A DNA stretch of 64,000 nucleotides from Acetobacter ghanensis (GCF_001499675.1 NZ_LN609302.1:1649896-1713895); one strand, 5' to 3'; positions 12,417 to 22,051 are shown, numbered from the stretch's first letter. The notes: generated from the letters alone by a model not told the origin. Numbers and translations: made by a program.

Positions 12417-14158
12417 GCGACCGGCAGCAGGAATTTCCGTTCTCACCAGAGTTATGTTCCTCTCTTCCCGCCGCGTGCCGTAAGCAGAATGGGAGCTGGC
12501 TGGTCGGATTAGTCGTTTTTTCTGTTATCTTGCTCTGTGCCGCGTGGTTGCCTTCAGGTGGCTCGCCTCATGTTGGTAGCGCAGCGGCTGTACTGCCGCT
12601 GGAACTGATCTATCTGCCTGACTACGCTTTTCAGACCATGGGGCGGATGGTGGCGGGACTGCTTTTGTCCCTTCTGTCTGCTTTGCTCTGTGTGGCTTTT
12701 ATCTTCAGGAGCCGGTGGGGGGCAAAGTGCCTGCTGCCTTTGCTGGATGTGGGGCAGTCATTTCCCGTTCTGGCTATTCCTCCGCTGGTTCTGCCATTTT
12801 TTCAGCACCAGATGCCAGCGCAGTCTGGCTGCGCAGAGGTGGTGGTAGTTTTAACCATCTGGTGCAGTCAGTTTTGGGGCATGGTGCAGGTTTTGTGCCA
12901 ACGATTTTATGGCGTTCCTGCTGAGTTGGAGGATGTGGTCTGCTGCTTTGGCCTAACATCGTGGCAGAAGTTTTGGCAGTTGGAAGTGCCTTTTGCCATT
13001 CCTGCTCTCGTGCGTAAAACCATGCTTTCCATGGGAGGAAGCTGGTTTGCTGCGCTATATGCAGAAAGTACAGTGCTGGATGGCCATAACTGGCTTTTTG
13101 CCGGAATAGGCTCGTATGTTAGGCAGGCTGTGAGTGACCGCAATGTGGTCGCCCTTCTGGCGTCCCTTCTGTCTATGCTGGTTGTGATTGCACTGTTTGA
13201 CCAGCTTTTGTTTCGTCCGCTTTCAGCTTGGGCTGTCCGTTTTCAGCCCAGCAAGGTGGGCGAGCCACATCTTGCTGAACCTTGGTTTCTAAAGCTTTTG
13301 CGCCGTACGCGTGTGTTCCGTCTTATTGTTTTGTTTTGTGTGGAAACCGGGCGCAGGCTTAGCCGCCTCCCTTTGGGGGAACGTTATGGGCAGGATCGCA
13401 AGATAGATCTGGTCAGCAAGTATGACTGGATATGGCTTGGTCTCGGCCTGTTGTTTGTGGGGGTGGCAGGAACGCTGGCGTGGCAGCATCTGCATGCCGT
13501 TTACGGGTTTCCGGTTATTTTTGCTGTAGTGCTTTCGGACAGCATGACGGCCCTGCGCGTTTTTGTCTTGGTTGGTCTTGTTTCATTCCTCTGGATACCA
13601 TTGGGCGTCTGGTTAGGATTGAAATCGTCATATGCTGGGCATGTGCAGCGCCTTGTTCAGTATTGTTCCGTCATTCCTGCCAATCTGTTTTTTCCATTAT
13701 GGGCCGCAGGTTTGATGTGCTGCCCATTGGTTTCCTCTGTTTGGCAGGCACCTCTTATTGTGCTGGGAGCACAGTGGTATATTGCGCTGGGTGTGCTGGC
13801 AGGTGTGAGTGCCTACCCTTCCGACTTGCTGGAGGCGGCTAGGAATCTGAATGTCAGGAGGAGCTTGTGGTGGCGCAAAGTGCTGCTGCCGGGCATTCTA
13901 CCTTATTATCTGGCAGGGCTTGTGGCCGCGACCAGTAGCGCATGGAATGCCGCCATTGCGGCGGAGTGGCTGGTTTGGGGGCAGACGACTTTGAAGCTCA
14001 ATGGCATCGGGAGCTTTGTTGCCAGCACAGCGGCTAAGGGTGATGTGAGCGCCGTTGCACTTGGTGCTGTTGCTATGTGCCTGTTTATGATGCTTTTAAA
14101 CGCCTTTTTATGGCGCCCCCTGTCTGATTATGTTTCTCGCCGTCTGAAACTGAATTGA
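12413..14158 (+). CDS. ABC transporter permease, two fused NitT/TauT-type permease domains
   Basis: Inner membrane protein of 581 residues with two BPD_transp_1-like halves, each with about five or six hydrophobic segments, joined by a hydrophilic linker near residues 265-325. Each half has an EAA-type loop contacting the ATPase: [29 protein letters not shown] (quoted here as [12 protein letters not shown] at about 165) and [13 protein letters not shown] at about 470. It is coupled to dut by a 4-base overlap, and the ATPase gene follows 15 bases later. No periplasmic binding protein is nearby. The substrate is unknown; the family includes nitrate, sulfonate and related importers. Confidence 0.85.
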   Translation: MSDRQQEFPFSPELCSSLPAACRKQNGSWLVGLVVFSVILLCAAWLPSGGSPHVGSAAAVLPLELIYLPDYAFQTMGRMVAGLLLSLLSALLCVAFIFRSRWGAKCLLPLLDVGQSFPVLAIPPLVLPFFQHQMPAQSGCAEVVVVLTIWCSQFWGMVQVLCQRFYGVPAELEDVVCCFGLTSWQKFWQLEVPFAIPALVRKTMLSMGGSWFAALYAESTVLDGHNWLFAGIGSYVRQAVSDRNVVALLASLLSMLVVIALFDQLLFRPLSAWAVRFQPSKVGEPHLAEPWFLKLLRRTRVFRLIVLFCVETGRRLSRLPLGERYGQDRKIDLVSKYDWIWLGLGLLFVGVAGTLAWQHLHAVYGFPVIFAVVLSDSMTALRVFVLVGLVSFLWIPLGVWLGLKSSYAGHVQRLVQYCSVIPANLFFPLWAAGLMCCPLVSSVWQAPLIVLGAQWYIALGVLAGVSAYPSDLLEAARNLNVRRSLWWRKVLLPGILPYYLAGLVAATSSAWNAAIAAEWLVWGQTTLKLNGIGSFVASTAAKGDVSAVALGAVAMCLFMMLLNAFLWRPLSDYVSRRLKLN

Positions 14159-14173
14159 ACGGACTGACCTGCA

Positions 14174-15109
14174 ATGGTGTTTCCCTCACAATCTGGGCGT
14201 ATTGCGTCACAACAGGCAGTGCTGGCCGAGTTGCGCCATATCCGGCAATTCTACCACAAAGATAGTACTGCTGATGTGCAGGTGCTTGATGATGTCAACC
14301 TGAGCATCCACGCGGGCGAGATTGTCGGGCTACTGGGGCGATCTGGCTCTGGTAAATCGACCCTGTTGCGAATTATCGCCGGGTTACTGCCGCCCACATC
14401 TGGCGAGGTGCTGTGGAAAGGGCAGCCACTTAAAGGGCCTACTCAGGATGTGGCGATTGTTTTTCAATCTTTCGCCCTGTTCCCATGGATGACGGTTGAG
14501 GAAAACGTGGCGCTGGGTCTGGATGCCAAAGGCACCCCCATGGCTGAACGGGATGCGTTGGTAGAAAGCGCAATAGAACTGATCGGTCTGGGAGGGTATG
14601 AAAATGCCTGGCCCAAGGAACTGTCCGGCGGAATGCAGCAGCGCGTTGGTCTGGCCCGTGCGTTGGTGGTTAACCCAGCATTGCTGCTGATGGACGAGCC
14701 TTTTTCTGCTTTGGATGTGCTGACCGCCGAAAACCTGCGAACAGATCTGATAGAGCTTTGGTCCGACAACAAGCTGCCTGTGCAGAGCATGTTGATTGTG
14801 ACGCACAACATAGAAGAAGCTGTGTTGATGTGTGACCGGATTGTTATCTCCTCCTCCAACCCCGGTCGTATTGCTCATGTTCTGCCGGTTCCCTTCCCTC
14901 ACCCGCGTAACCGCGAGGATGCAGCGTTCCGTCAACTGGTCGATCACATTTATGCGTTGATGACGCAACGTGCACCCATCATCTCTGAGGCGGATTTGAT
15001 GAATCGGGTTGCGGCAGCATCTTCCATGGCCCCTGCATTCCGGGCTTTGGTGCCTGTCTCCATTACCATGATGATTGGCATGATGGAGGCTCTGGCCGCC
15101 CCCCCTTGA
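14174..15109 (+). CDS. ABC transporter ATP-binding protein (NitT/TauT type), frame ends early
   Basis: ATPase partner of the preceding permease. It shows Walker A GRSGSGKSTLLRI near residue 55, the Q-loop VFQSFALFPWMT, signature LSGGMQQRVGLARAL, and Walker B LLLMDEPFSALD. The frame stops after MMEALAAPP at a run of seven C (15099-15105). The following frame, open through this junction, encodes the AAA-associated C-terminal domain that normally is fused to these ATPases. One more C in the run would give a single protein of about 450 residues. The ATPase core is intact as it stands. Confidence 0.88.
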   Translation: MVFPSQSGRIASQQAVLAELRHIRQFYHKDSTADVQVLDDVNLSIHAGEIVGLLGRSGSGKSTLLRIIAGLLPPTSGEVLWKGQPLKGPTQDVAIVFQSFALFPWMTVEENVALGLDAKGTPMAERDALVESAIELIGLGGYENAWPKELSGGMQQRVGLARALVVNPALLLMDEPFSALDVLTAENLRTDLIELWSDNKLPVQSMLIVTHNIEEAVLMCDRIVISSSNPGRIAHVLPVPFPHPRNREDAAFRQLVDHIYALMTQRAPIISEADLMNRVAAASSMAPAFRALVPVSITMMIGMMEALAAPP

Positions 15110-15528
15110 ATGGACGCGCTGATTTGCCTGTTCTGGCGGAAAAGCTTCAGTTGGAACTGGATGATCTGTTCCCGCTTGGGGAATCTCTGGAACTTTTGGC
15201 ATTGGCGGAGCTGGAGGATGGAGACATTCTTCTGACCAATGAAGGTGTTCATTTTGTCTTGAGCGATCTGGAAGAGCGTAAGGCCATAATGGGCCATGCT
15301 CTGCGGCATCATGTGCCTTTGGTCAAAATGATCTGTGCTCTTCTTGATGAACGCCCGACACACAGTGTCAAAGCTGAGCGTTTTCGCGATGAACTGGAGG
15401 CGAGCATGTCCCCCGACTATGCTCGGCAGACTCTTCAGACCATTATCGGCTGGGCCCGCTTTGCCGAATTGTTTGATTATGATGAAGAGAGCGACCGTTT
15501 TTTCTTACCCGATGATAGCCGGGAGTAA
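15106..15528 (+). CDS. AAA-associated C-terminal domain, probably the displaced end of the ABC ATPase
   Basis: 140 residues resembling the AAA-associated C-terminal domain (PF09821 type) found after NitT/TauT-like ATPase domains. Visible family-like segments are LPVLAEKLQLELDDLFPLGE, LAELEDGDILLTNEG, HVPLVKMI and IIGWARFAELFDYDEE. The first possible start is a TTG inside the end of the ATPase gene with no ribosome binding site. The frame continues upstream through the C run, so this is best read as the C-terminus of the same protein separated by a one-base frame break. Confidence 0.75.
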   Translation: MNGRADLPVLAEKLQLELDDLFPLGESLELLALAELEDGDILLTNEGVHFVLSDLEERKAIMGHALRHHVPLVKMICALLDERPTHSVKAERFRDELEASMSPDYARQTLQTIIGWARFAELFDYDEESDRFFLPDDSRE

Positions 15529-16068
15529 TCAGGGGCTCGGGACCAAAAGCGCGCTTAGAGTTTGTCGGGCTTTGGCAAGTTTGGGCGCAATAACGGCTTG
15601 GCAGTAACCGGCTGTGGGGTGTCGTGCATAATAATTATGATGCTCTGCTTCTGCCGGCCAGAATACACTCAAGGGGTATAGTTCTGTAACGGGCGGTGCA
15701 CCCCATAAATTGGTGTCAGTTACGGTTTGAATAACTTGCTGGGCAATTTTGTGCTGCTCGGCAGAGGCATAAAAAATAACTGACCGATACTGAGTTCCAA
15801 CGTCATGCCCCTGTCTGTTCAGGGTCGTTGGGTCGTGTAGCACAAAAAAACTTTCCAGAATTTGACGGTAGCTTAGAACGGTTGGATCCCACTCCAATCT
15901 GATAACCTCGGCATGGCCGGTTTGGCCGGAGCACACCTGTTGGTAGGATGGGTCGCTCGTTGTACCCCCAGCATAGCCGGGGGTAACGGACAGTATGCCG
16001 CGCATCTGGCGGTACACAGCATCAAGACACCAGAAACAACCGCCACCGATTACTGCTGTTTCTGACAT
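15529..16068 (-). CDS. msrA: peptide methionine-S-sulfoxide reductase MsrA
   Basis: Repairs S-epimers of methionine sulfoxide in oxidised proteins. At 179 residues it has the usual length. The catalytic motif GGGCFWCLDAVY is near residue 8, with GYAGG and the conserved GHAEVIRLEWDP downstream. The resolving-cysteine C-terminus ends in GYCQAVIAPKLAK. AAGGATC before the ATG is a good ribosome binding site. It is convergent with the ABC transporter genes and lies downstream of valS on the same strand. Confidence 0.96.
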   Translation of the reverse strand: MSETAVIGGGCFWCLDAVYRQMRGILSVTPGYAGGTTSDPSYQQVCSGQTGHAEVIRLEWDPTVLSYRQILESFFVLHDPTTLNRQGHDVGTQYRSVIFYASAEQHKIAQQVIQTVTDTNLWGAPPVTELYPLSVFWPAEAEHHNYYARHPTAGYCQAVIAPKLAKARQTLSALLVPSP

Positions 16069-16090
16069 GGTTATGATCCTTTAACAGGGT

Positions 16091-16118
16091 GCTCCATCTG
16101 GTTTTGCACAGATGGAGC
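16091..16118 (-). terminator. hairpin after valS
   Basis: Perfect 10-base arms GCTCCATCTG and CAGATGGAGC around an 8-base loop, 11 bases after the valS stop. No T run follows on the minus strand, so it may be a weak terminator or an mRNA-stabilising hairpin. Confidence 0.45.
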
Positions 16119-16128
16119 GGGTGGAGTG

Positions 16129-18825
16129 TCAGGCTATGCGTGCGAGGGCAGCCTTAAGGCGTGCACATTCACCTTGCTGGTTTTCCAGACGGTCGCGCAT
16201 TTCCTGTACGACTTCTGGTTTAGCGCGGTTGACGAAGTTTTCGTTCCCAAGTTTTTTTTCTGTCTTGGCAACTTCGTCTTCTGCCTTGGAAAGCTCCTTC
16301 TTGAGCCGTTCGCGTTCAACGCTCAGGTCAATCAGGCCTTCCAGTGGAATGATGATGGTCGCTTCATCCACTACGGCCTGAGCGGACCCTTTGGGAATGT
16401 TACCTTCCAGCGAGCCGGTTTCGGTCACCCGAGCCATACGGCAGATAGCTTCCTGCCACCGCTGGATGCGTTCCAACGTTAACGGAGCAGCATCTTTGAG
16501 TAGGACAGGTGCAGTCTGGGAGGGCGGGACATTCATTTCTGCCCGGACTGTGCGGACTTCTGTAATCAGACGAATGATCTGTTCACATTCGGCCACAGCT
16601 TCCTCGGCGCCTGTGGGGGCAACAGGCTCTGGCCATTGGGCGGCAATCAGGCTGCCTTCCTCACCAAAGCCAAATTCGTGCCAGAGTGTGTCGGTCACAA
16701 ACGGCACTACAGGCTGGAGCAGGCGCAGAATGATGCCAAGCACATGCCCGGCAACAGCACGGATTTCTGCTGCTTCCTGATCATTCTGGGAGTTGAAGAC
16801 CGGCTTGGCGAATTCAAGGAACCAGTCACAAAAGCGGTTCCAGACAAAGCGGTAGCAGGTTAGCGCGTATTCATCAAAACGGTAGGCTTCCAGCGCATTG
16901 GTTGCATCCGTTATGGCGGTTGCCGCTTCTGCCAAAATCCAGCGGCCCAAAGGAGACTGGACCTGTTTGGGGTCAAAGCCTGTTGGTGCCTTTACCCCGT
17001 TCATTTCGCAGAATCGGGCAGCATTCCAGAGTTTGGTAATGAAGGAACGATAATCTTCCACCCGCTTGCGGCCGAGTTTGACGTCGCGCCCAATGCCAGT
17101 CAGCGCGCAGATGGTGAAGCGCATGGCATCCGCACCATAATCGTCAATTAACTCCAAGGGGTCGATGCCGTTCCCTTTGCTCTTGGACATCTTCTGTCCA
17201 TGCTCGTCACGCACCAGACCGTGGATGAAGATGTTACGGAACGGCACATCGTGCATGAAGTGCTGGCCCATCATCATCATTCTAGCAACCCAGAAGAAGA
17301 TGATGTCAAAGCCAGTTACCAGAACATCTGTTGGGTAATACCGGTCGAGTTCAGGCGTTTTGTCCGGCCAGCCAAGAGTAGAAAACGGCCACAGGGCGGA
17401 TGAAAACCACGTATCCAGAACATCCTCATCCTGTGTCAGTGGCTCTGCCTTGCCGTAATGGGCTTCGGCCTGTTTTTGGGCATCTTCACCGTCATGGGCG
17501 ACAAAGACGTGTCCGTCCGGCCCATACCAGGCTGGAATGCGGTGTCCCCACCACAACTGGCGGGAAATGCACCAAGGCTGGATGTCCCGCATCCAGGCAA
17601 AAAAGGTGTTCTCCCATTGTTTGGGTATAAAACTGGCGCGGCCGGACGTAATAGCTTCTACCGCCGGGCCAGCAAGCTTGCCTGCATCACAATACCACTG
17701 GGTGGTCAGGCGGGGTTCAATAACCGCCCCACCCCGCTCTGCATGGGGGACCTGATGCCGATGTGGTTCAATTTTTTCTAGCCAGCCGGTTTCTTCCAGC
17801 TTGGCGACAATAGTCTTACGGGCATTTTCCCGCGAGGTACCGGAAAGCGAGCGTACGAAGTCTGGGTCAGCCAGTCCGTCCTGTGCGGTCAGTTCGGATT
17901 CTATTTCGTCCAGCACAATGCAGGCCTGTTCGTCCAGCACGCTAATCATGGGGAGCTGGTGCCTGCGGCCAACTTCAAAGTCATTGAAGTCATGTGCAGG
18001 GGTAATTTTGACGGCACCTGTCCCTTTTTCGGGGTCAGAATGCTCATCCGCAACAACGGGGATCAGTCGGCCGGTCAGAGGCAGGCGGACAAATTTGCCG
18101 ATCAGTCCTTTGTAACGTTCATCTTCAGGATGTACCGCTACGGCTGTATCGCCCAGCATGGTTTCTGGTCGGGTTGTGGCGACCGTAATGGTTGTGTCGC
18201 CTTCTCCCTCAACAGGGTAACGGATGTACCACAGGTTGCCTGCAACATCTTTGCTCTCCACTTCCAGATCGGAAATGGCAGAACGGAATGCCGGGTCCCA
18301 GTTGACCAGCCGTCGATCCCGATAAATCAGGCCCTCTTTGTAAAGGGATACAAACACTTCCTTAACGGCGCGGGACAGGCCTTCGTCCATTGTGAAGCGT
18401 TCACGCGGCCAGTCCAGCGAGGCTCCGAGGCGGCGTAACTGGCGTGTAATGCCACCGCCCGATTCCTCTTTCCATTGCCAGACGCGTTCAATAAAGGCTT
18501 CACGGCCCATATCCTGCCGGGTCGTTTTGCCTTCTGCGGCCAATGTGCGTTCGACGACCATCTGCGTGGCAATGCCTGCGTGGTCTGTTCCGGGCTGCCA
18601 AAGGGTGTCAAATCCCTGCATGCGCTTCCAGCGGATCAGGGTATCCTGCAACGTCATGGTCAGCGCATGGCCCATGTGGAGCGTGCCGGTAACGTTGGGT
18701 GGTGGGATCATAATGGTAAAAGGTTTTTTGTCGCTTGCAGGCTGAGCGGAGAAAGCCTTTTTGCTTTCCCACAGTTCGTACAGCCGGTTTTCTGTTTGTG
18801 CAGGCTCAAAAGTCTTGTTCAGCAT
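16129..18825 (-). CDS. valS: valyl-tRNA synthetase
   Basis: Charges tRNA-Val. The start taken is the ATG at 18825 (MLNKTFEPAQTENRLY), giving 898 residues. A longer frame runs to 18888 but would cross the terminator of the upstream gene and adds unrelated residues. Class I motifs are visible: the HIGH equivalent HMGH near residue 50 (NVTGTLHMGHAL) and KMSKSKGN near 525. The editing domain lies between, and a C-terminal coiled-coil arm (LIDLSVERERLKKELSKAED) closes the protein. The neighbours upstream are popZ-like and tolC genes, the usual alphaproteobacterial order. Confidence 0.97.
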   Translation of the reverse strand: MLNKTFEPAQTENRLYELWESKKAFSAQPASDKKPFTIMIPPPNVTGTLHMGHALTMTLQDTLIRWKRMQGFDTLWQPGTDHAGIATQMVVERTLAAEGKTTRQDMGREAFIERVWQWKEESGGGITRQLRRLGASLDWPRERFTMDEGLSRAVKEVFVSLYKEGLIYRDRRLVNWDPAFRSAISDLEVESKDVAGNLWYIRYPVEGEGDTTITVATTRPETMLGDTAVAVHPEDERYKGLIGKFVRLPLTGRLIPVVADEHSDPEKGTGAVKITPAHDFNDFEVGRRHQLPMISVLDEQACIVLDEIESELTAQDGLADPDFVRSLSGTSRENARKTIVAKLEETGWLEKIEPHRHQVPHAERGGAVIEPRLTTQWYCDAGKLAGPAVEAITSGRASFIPKQWENTFFAWMRDIQPWCISRQLWWGHRIPAWYGPDGHVFVAHDGEDAQKQAEAHYGKAEPLTQDEDVLDTWFSSALWPFSTLGWPDKTPELDRYYPTDVLVTGFDIIFFWVARMMMMGQHFMHDVPFRNIFIHGLVRDEHGQKMSKSKGNGIDPLELIDDYGADAMRFTICALTGIGRDVKLGRKRVEDYRSFITKLWNAARFCEMNGVKAPTGFDPKQVQSPLGRWILAEAATAITDATNALEAYRFDEYALTCYRFVWNRFCDWFLEFAKPVFNSQNDQEAAEIRAVAGHVLGIILRLLQPVVPFVTDTLWHEFGFGEEGSLIAAQWPEPVAPTGAEEAVAECEQIIRLITEVRTVRAEMNVPPSQTAPVLLKDAAPLTLERIQRWQEAICRMARVTETGSLEGNIPKGSAQAVVDEATIIIPLEGLIDLSVERERLKKELSKAEDEVAKTEKKLGNENFVNRAKPEVVQEMRDRLENQQGECARLKAALARIA

Positions 18826-18846
18826 ATTTATCCAACCACACCACGT

Positions 18847-18879
18847 AAAAAAGGCGGCAGGCTTCTCGCCCCCGCCTTT
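18847..18879 (-). terminator. intrinsic terminator between the PopZ-like gene and valS
   Basis: AAAGGCGG (18850-18857) pairs with CCGCCTTT (18872-18879), with an inner GGC/GCC pairing in the loop. On the minus strand a run of six T or more follows. It lies 79 bases after the stop of the PopZ-like gene and 22 bases before valS, supporting the shorter valS start. Confidence 0.8.
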
Positions 18880-18906
18880 GCAGAGCAATTAACAGACTAC
18901 AGGATT

Positions 18907-18944
18907 GCGCTGCCTACCTCCATCCTTAAGGACGAAGGCAGCGC
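18907..18944. repeat. inverted repeat downstream of the PopZ-like gene
   Basis: GCGCTGCCT (18907-18915) and AGGCAGCGC (18936-18944) are perfect 9-base arms with a 20-base spacer. No T run follows. It lies between the PopZ-like stop and the terminator, and may be part of a longer 3' structure. Confidence 0.4.
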
Positions 18945-18958
18945 AGCAGCAGAAAACC

Positions 18959-19585
18959 TTACAGCCCGCGCTGCGTCAGGCGTTCAACTTCCTTGCGTAC
19001 AGCAGCCTGCACAATGCCTGCCAGATGGGCATCGAGCCATTTTTTGAGGAAAACGCGCACTTCCTGGCGCACGATGTCTTCAACCGTCAGAGACCCTTCA
19101 TGCGTGACAGCCACTTTTCTCTCCTCATGTTCTCTAAGATATTTTTCTTGCAGGCTTTTCTGCAGGACAGCAAATGAATTGGCGGTATCGGAAACCGTTT
19201 CGTCATTCAAGGGGATGGGCAATGGACCAGACATGGTATGTTCAGCCTTTTTGTTGAGTTCGATCTGCCTGAGATCCGTTACAGATAATACTTCATCATG
19301 ATCCACGGCCCGCGGTTGCACAAGGTCAGCATCAGCATTGCTGTCTGCTTTGGTGGCTTCCGGGGTGCTGGTGGGGGCCGCGGGCGTGTCTTTTTCGTCC
19401 GGCTGCGCAGAGTCCATCATGGATGGGGACAGGACGAGCACATCGTCATCCTGATCATCCTCCGGCTCCGGGGCATGTTCTGCTGTAGCCGAAAGGTGCT
19501 CATCATGCAGTACCTGCCGAATGGAAGACAGGGCATCTGCTACTGATTTACCTGTCTCTTCAGATGAATCCTGAGGCGACACCAT
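18959..19585 (-). CDS. PopZ-like cell-pole organising protein (DUF2497 family)
   Basis: The 208 residues start with a short helix (KSVADALSSIRQVLHDE, near residue 13), continue with a long acidic, Pro-rich low-complexity middle (about residues 35-110), and end in a conserved helical domain. That C-terminal part (SLTVEDIVRQEVRVFLKKWL, then AVRKEVERLTQRGL) matches PopZ, which self-assembles at the cell pole, anchors the chromosome via ParB and recruits polar proteins in Caulobacter. The order tolC-popZ-valS supports this. The ATG at 19585 is preferred because AGGG lies 6 bases upstream; a GTG at 19591 is the alternative. Confidence 0.8.
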   Translation of the reverse strand: MVSPQDSSEETGKSVADALSSIRQVLHDEHLSATAEHAPEPEDDQDDDVLVLSPSMMDSAQPDEKDTPAAPTSTPEATKADSNADADLVQPRAVDHDEVLSVTDLRQIELNKKAEHTMSGPLPIPLNDETVSDTANSFAVLQKSLQEKYLREHEERKVAVTHEGSLTVEDIVRQEVRVFLKKWLDAHLAGIVQAAVRKEVERLTQRGL

Positions 19586-19615
19586 ACACACATCCCTGCT
19601 ACTTCTGGCTTAACA

Positions 19616-21055
19616 CTATCGACCCGGCTGGTTGAGCGCATAATCGTTCAACCCCCATAACCGATCCTTTACCGCGTTATAGTATGCTTTGTCATCATAA
19701 AGGGGAACATTCAGCTTCAGATCAGCCGCCGTCAGGCGTCCAATGGCCGCAGCCACATTATAGGAGGCGATAACCATGTTGCTGAGGCTCTGCACAAGGG
19801 CGACCTGAGCCTGTAGCAGAGTCTCCTGCTGCTGGAGCACGGATAGTGTTGTACTGGTGCCAACCATAGCCTGCCGTTCCACACCGCCCAGCGCAACGGT
19901 GCCGGCCTTGATGGCAATCCGGTTGCTGGCGATTGAGGCCTGATAGGTCACAAGTTTCTGCCAGTTGGAGACAGCATCCTGCGCAGCGGCACGGCGTTGA
20001 ATATCCACTTCTCGGTGGGCCTCTTGCGCCAGTTGTTTGGCTTGGCGGACCCCCGCGTATTCTGAACCACCCTGATAAATGGGGACATTAAAATTCAGGG
20101 CCGCGTATTTGCTGTCATTCGTCTGATTGTTCAGCGCCTGATTGATCTGCCGTTGATAACCCAGAGTGGCGGAAACTTTTGGCAGGATCGTGGACATGGC
20201 AACGCCTACGGCATCCTTATGAGACGCTTCTGTAAAAAGTGCGTGAATGACATCGGGGTTGTTCTTGACTGCCAGGGCCGCTGCCGTCTGCTCGTTTTTA
20301 ACCGGGAGAACGAGGGGTTGTGGCGGCACAAGGTTGGGCGGTGGCGCTATGCCAACAACCTGCATGTAGGTTGCCTGCGCAGTTTGGAGCGTCCCTTCCG
20401 ATTGTTGGCGTGTAGCCTGAGCGGAGGCATAGGCGGCTTCGGCCTGTGCAACGTCTGTCCGTGTAATTTCCCCTACCCTGAAACGCTCATTTGTGGCGCG
20501 TAACTGCTGTTGCAACACGCGTTCATTGTTAATGTTCAGTTGCAGGAGTTGTTCATCTTCAATGACGCCCACATAGGCGCTTACCACCTGTTTGAAGACT
20601 TGCTGCTCAACCGAAATAAGATGTGCCCGTGCCGCCATGACCTGATTAACGGCTTCGTGGGTGGAGGCAGTTGTTTTTCCCCCACTGTAAATGGGCTGGT
20701 TGATTGCAACACCCGCAGCATAACCCGGTGTGTCATAACGCCGCAAAGACTGGTGGGTGCGTGGGTGGCCTACACCAGCGTAATCGTTGATGCCGTTATA
20801 GTAAGACAGCCCAACCTGCCCGCTTACAGTGGGGTGCCAGCCTGCCAGTGCAGTTGGCACTTCCTCATCGGTTGCGCGGAGTGTAGCGCGGGCAGCCTGT
20901 AGGGTTGGGTTGGTGAGGTAGGCGGCCGAAAGGGCCTCCTGCAAGGTATGCGGTATAAAGGAAGGGGAGCCGCTGCCGTCGTATTTTTGCGCCCATGCGG
21001 TTGAGCCGCATAGTATGACCGCCAGACTCAGGCCGGTTTCGCAAATACGCCGCAT
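19616..21055 (-). CDS. tolC: TolC family outer membrane efflux protein
   Basis: Outer membrane channel-tunnel that completes type I secretion or multidrug efflux complexes. The 479 residues start with a signal peptide ending near AWAQK (residues 1-24). Two outer-membrane-efflux repeats of coiled-coil helices follow: TLQEALSAAYLTNPTLQAAR marks the first and VLPVKNEQTAAALAVKNNPD the second. AVNQPIYSGG-type and NVPIYQGGSEYAG strands mark the beta-barrel parts. It is 24 bases upstream of the PopZ-like gene and follows an isoaspartate methyltransferase homologue, a conserved alphaproteobacterial order. The inner membrane partner is not in the window. Confidence 0.92.
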   Translation of the reverse strand: MRRICETGLSLAVILCGSTAWAQKYDGSGSPSFIPHTLQEALSAAYLTNPTLQAARATLRATDEEVPTALAGWHPTVSGQVGLSYYNGINDYAGVGHPRTHQSLRRYDTPGYAAGVAINQPIYSGGKTTASTHEAVNQVMAARAHLISVEQQVFKQVVSAYVGVIEDEQLLQLNINNERVLQQQLRATNERFRVGEITRTDVAQAEAAYASAQATRQQSEGTLQTAQATYMQVVGIAPPPNLVPPQPLVLPVKNEQTAAALAVKNNPDVIHALFTEASHKDAVGVAMSTILPKVSATLGYQRQINQALNNQTNDSKYAALNFNVPIYQGGSEYAGVRQAKQLAQEAHREVDIQRRAAAQDAVSNWQKLVTYQASIASNRIAIKAGTVALGGVERQAMVGTSTTLSVLQQQETLLQAQVALVQSLSNMVIASYNVAAAIGRLTAADLKLNVPLYDDKAYYNAVKDRLWGLNDYALNQPGR

Positions 21056-21182
21056 GAGGCTGCTCCTGCTTGCCAGTTACCGCAATGTGCTTGCGGCCTC
21101 GTTCAATGCCACGATGTGAGATTAAATTCCAATTTATAGTTTGCAAAAGTCATGCGCATGAGGCGCTGCTGGTGGCAGGATT

Positions 21183-21896
21183 TTAAAAAGAAAAGGCCCG
21201 TTCGGGAGCTATGTTGGGTAAAAGAGGCGCCTGTGCTTCAAACAGATACGTCACCCGGAATTGCTGGGAATACCCGGCCTCCTGAATGGCGAGAAAAGCT
21301 TCTGGCAAAGACCCACTTGCTTGCAATAGTCCGATAATACGGCCATCGGCAGCAAGCTGGTCGTTGCAGAAGGTAGGAAAAGCCGCAATGCAGCCATCAA
21401 AATAGATCAGGTCATACGGTGCCGACTCTGTAAGACCTTTGGGTAGTGGTCCCTGATGCCAGCTAACAGTTGGAGCGTAGGTTTGGCAGAATGTTTGCCC
21501 GACCTGAGCCAACTCTGGATTCGATTCGAGAGCAATGACGTTGAGACCGAGCCGCGCAAAAAGAGCCGCCGTGTACCCTGTTGACGCTCCTACTACCAGA
21601 ACACGTTGATTGGCTGATGGCTGGGCGGCCTGCACCAGTCGGGCAGTCAGCAATGGCTGCGGCAGCACCCTGCCCTGCGCCAGAGGCAGACTTGTATCTG
21701 CATAGGCCGCGTTGCGCAGCTCTGGTTTAACGCAGAGTTCACGTGGGAGGCTGCGCATAATGTCCAGAATGCGCGAATCTGTAATTTCCGAGGGGCGTAA
21801 CTGGTCATCCACCATCAGGTTGCGTGCTTCAACATACATGGCTGTGTCCATTGACTGTTTTCCTTGAGGCATGGCGGTGGTCGCATGTGCATTCAT
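21183..21896 (-). CDS. protein-L-isoaspartate O-methyltransferase family protein
   Basis: SAM-dependent methyltransferase of 237 residues, of the kind that lies upstream of tolC in alphaproteobacteria. The SAM-binding loop is VLVVGASTGYTAAL near residue 99, where classical PIMT has a G-T-G-S-G-Y type loop. The acidic strand end VIALESNPELA follows. YLPQPLLTAR-like and YDLIYFDGCI segments match the family. Whether it repairs isoaspartyl residues is untested for this subfamily. AGGAG ten bases upstream supports the ATG at 21896; an internal Met 15 residues further in is possible. Confidence 0.8.
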   Translation of the reverse strand: MNAHATTAMPQGKQSMDTAMYVEARNLMVDDQLRPSEITDSRILDIMRSLPRELCVKPELRNAAYADTSLPLAQGRVLPQPLLTARLVQAAQPSANQRVLVVGASTGYTAALFARLGLNVIALESNPELAQVGQTFCQTYAPTVSWHQGPLPKGLTESAPYDLIYFDGCIAAFPTFCNDQLAADGRIIGLLQASGSLPEAFLAIQEAGYSQQFRVTYLFEAQAPLLPNIAPERAFSF

Positions 21897-22002
21897 GTCG
21901 CATACTCTCCTGCGTTAGCCATTTGCCCGACCGACCTATGCCGACCATGGGTTTTAAGAGTCTGTCTGGCACACTGTTTTAAAATTGGCACAACACAACG
22001 GC

Positions 22003-22031
22003 TTGACCAATTTGAAAGAAAAGGACATAAG
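22003..22031 (+). promoter_or_regulatory. probable promoter of the tRNA-Cys gene
   Basis: TTGACC (22003-22008) and CATAAG (22026-22031) are separated by 17 bases. The -10 end lies 20 bases before the mature tRNA 5' end, a suitable distance for a short leader. Confidence 0.5.
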
Positions 22032-22051
22032 GCTCTCATTCAAACACCGTT

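Noticed and set aside
18826..18888. N-terminal extension of valS
   Set aside because: It would cross a strong terminator of the upstream gene and adds residues that do not fit ValS.
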